Source: Thermoplasmata archaeon
Lineage (GTDB): Archaea; Thermoplasmatota; Thermoplasmata; Lutacidiplasmatales; UBA184
Assembly (NCBI GenBank): GCA_021790425.1
Contig: JAJYEA010000012.1
Span: forward strand, 1-43,342
Direction of reading: 5' to 3'
Length of the DNA stretch: 43,342 nt
The position numbers and the translations under genes were made by a program. Positions within the stretch are counted from its first letter, which is position 1; the number at the start of each line of letters is the position of its first letter. The notes beneath the pieces are model-generated. The model was not told the DNA's origin. It saw only the letters and a program-made list of their open reading frames with translations, and made no database searches. Shown one piece after another: positions 42,879 to 43,342 of the stretch.

Positions 42879-43180
42879 GGGGACGTACGGTGGTGTGGGG
42901 GTCGCCTGCTGGTGGTGACCTTGAGAGAGACCCCAAACAGCTGGAGCTTACTTCCCTTGCCTCGGGAAACCACCAGGTCGGGACCTATCCGACCGGGCCG
43001 GGAGACCCGGAACCCTGCCTCCCTTAGCGCTCGGGCGAGCAGCCGTTCCAGCGACGGGCCCAACGAGGCTTGCGATCGAGAGTAGTAGTTCCGGTCACTC
43101 CTCATGAGCAACTGAAGGATGGGCACCCCTATCAGTTGACGGAGGGGTTGCCTGAGGTCTAGAAATGGCGTTTTAAGCAT
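42875..43180 (-). CDS. Small protein with a PD-(D/E)xK-like C-terminus (island edge)
   Basis: 101 residues from ATG 43180. The C-terminal part, RLLARALREAGFRVSRPGRIGPDLVVSRGKGSKLQLFGVSLKVT, has the helix-strand-strand order and PD...SLK spacing of restriction-endonuclease-like (PD-(D/E)xK) folds, with Ser where the Glu/Gln is expected. This could be a nuclease or Holliday-junction-resolvase-like remnant, or a chance likeness. The start lies four bases inside the right att-like site, so the promoter would sit in the repeat. Weak evidence only. Confidence 0.42.
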   Translation of the reverse strand: MLKTPFLDLRQPLRQLIGVPILQLLMRSDRNYYSRSQASLGPSLERLLARALREAGFRVSRPGRIGPDLVVSRGKGSKLQLFGVSLKVTTSRRPPHHRTSP

Positions 43181-43184
43181 GGTA

Positions 43185-43221
43185 TTTGAACCCGTTTGGG
43201 TATGCATCCCGCCGGGGGCAT
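43185..43221 (+). repeat. att-like site, copy 3 (right end of the island)
   Basis: The same 37-base layout as 28076-28112: TTTGAACC at the left, a GGGT/TGGGT-like middle, and ATCCCGCCGGGGGCAT at the right (43206-43221), one mismatch from the tRNA end at 26576-26591. The left arm also reads as GGGTTCAAATACC on the minus strand. Confidence 0.6.
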
Positions 43222-43227
43222 AGTGAG

Positions 43228-43255
43228 CTTTCACGAACCGGCCTCACGGTGAAAG
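43228..43255 (+). repeat. Hairpin related to the one at 39312-39350
   Basis: CTTTCAC (43228-43234) and GTGAAAG (43249-43255) with a 14-base loop. The stretch TTCACGAACCGGC resembles TTCACGAATCGGC in the first hairpin. Confidence 0.6.
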
Positions 43256-43342
43256 GATAGGTTCGCCTACCTATCAACTCTGCGACCACTCGCTCGGGTC
43301 AAGGAACCGGGGGCTCCGGGGTTCCCTCCCTCATCCGTAGCG

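Larger units (their letters stand above)
26569..43221. mobile_element. tRNA-Glu-targeted genomic (defence) island, probably two adjoining units
   Basis: Limits are set by repeats of the tRNA 3' end at 26569-26592, 28090-28113 (23/24) and 43206-43221 (15/16), all in the same orientation. Inside are a toxin-antitoxin pair, type I restriction-modification, an unassigned large ATPase, a recombinase-like gene and a Septu-like pair. Base composition is visibly lower than the core, most clearly in 34516-37683 and 39000-42900. No complete, convincing integrase is present, so the element may no longer move by itself. Confidence 0.68.

Noticed and set aside
1-43342. CRISPR array or insertion-sequence transposase
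   Set aside because: No regularly spaced direct repeats and no transposase motifs seen on either strand.

Overview
The window comes from a GC-rich archaeon, most likely a euryarchaeon of the Thermoplasmatota side. Pointers are an archaeal-type 7S SRP RNA, archaeal TATA boxes about 26 bases upstream of many start codons (leaderless genes), tRNA genes without an encoded CCA, a pyruvoyl-dependent arginine decarboxylase, RNase HII, an archaeal phosphoglycolate-phosphatase-type HAD enzyme, and a tandem ribbon-helix-helix regulator next to an FtsZ homologue. The taxon is inferred from gene content only.

Bases 1-26500 look like host core genome. They hold the end of an RraA-family gene; tRNA-Glu(TTC); an NmrA-like oxidoreductase; a zinc-ribbon protein; two membrane-anchored surface proteins; arginine decarboxylase (pdaD); a minus-strand cluster (GNAT, SCP2-like, RNase HII, then B12-dependent ribonucleotide reductase and a HAD phosphatase under separate promoters); a divergent MoxR/VWA pair; a translationally coupled M16 peptidase / phosphodiesterase-like / M16 peptidase operon ending in a glycerate-kinase-like protein that has lost its active-site motifs; a helix-hairpin-helix plus coiled-coil protein ending in a KaiC-like domain with broken Walker motifs; the SRP RNA; a dienoyl-CoA-reductase-like SDR; a DUF7718/HTH toxin-antitoxin-like pair; PAS and DinB-like proteins; and the RHH-FtsZ pair preceded by three copies of a short repeat.

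From tRNA-Glu(CTC) (26518-26590) to about 43221 the sequence looks like an integrated island. Base composition drops: 36241-36300 has 29 G+C of 60, against 43 of 60 at 13261-13320. The 3' end of the tRNA is repeated at 28090-28113 (23 of 24 identical) and, degenerately, at 43206-43221 (15 of 16). The two repeat copies lie in 37-base sites of the same layout. The first sub-unit (about 1.5 kb) carries a membrane protein and a RelE-type toxin-antitoxin pair. The second (about 15 kb) carries a complete type I restriction-modification operon (hsdM, hsdS, hsdR) followed by a 1055-residue P-loop ATPase I cannot assign to a described family, a structured non-coding stretch, a degenerate tyrosine-recombinase-like gene, a Septu-like ATPase/HNH pair (ptuA, ptuB), and four small unknown genes.

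The island therefore reads as a tRNA-targeted defence island. The best candidates for something undescribed are the ATPase behind hsdR, the palindromic att-like sites with the related hairpins, and the non-coding region before the recombinase. In the core, the run of proteins that keep a fold but lose catalytic residues (glycerate kinase, KaiC-like, FtsZ T7 loop) is also notable.
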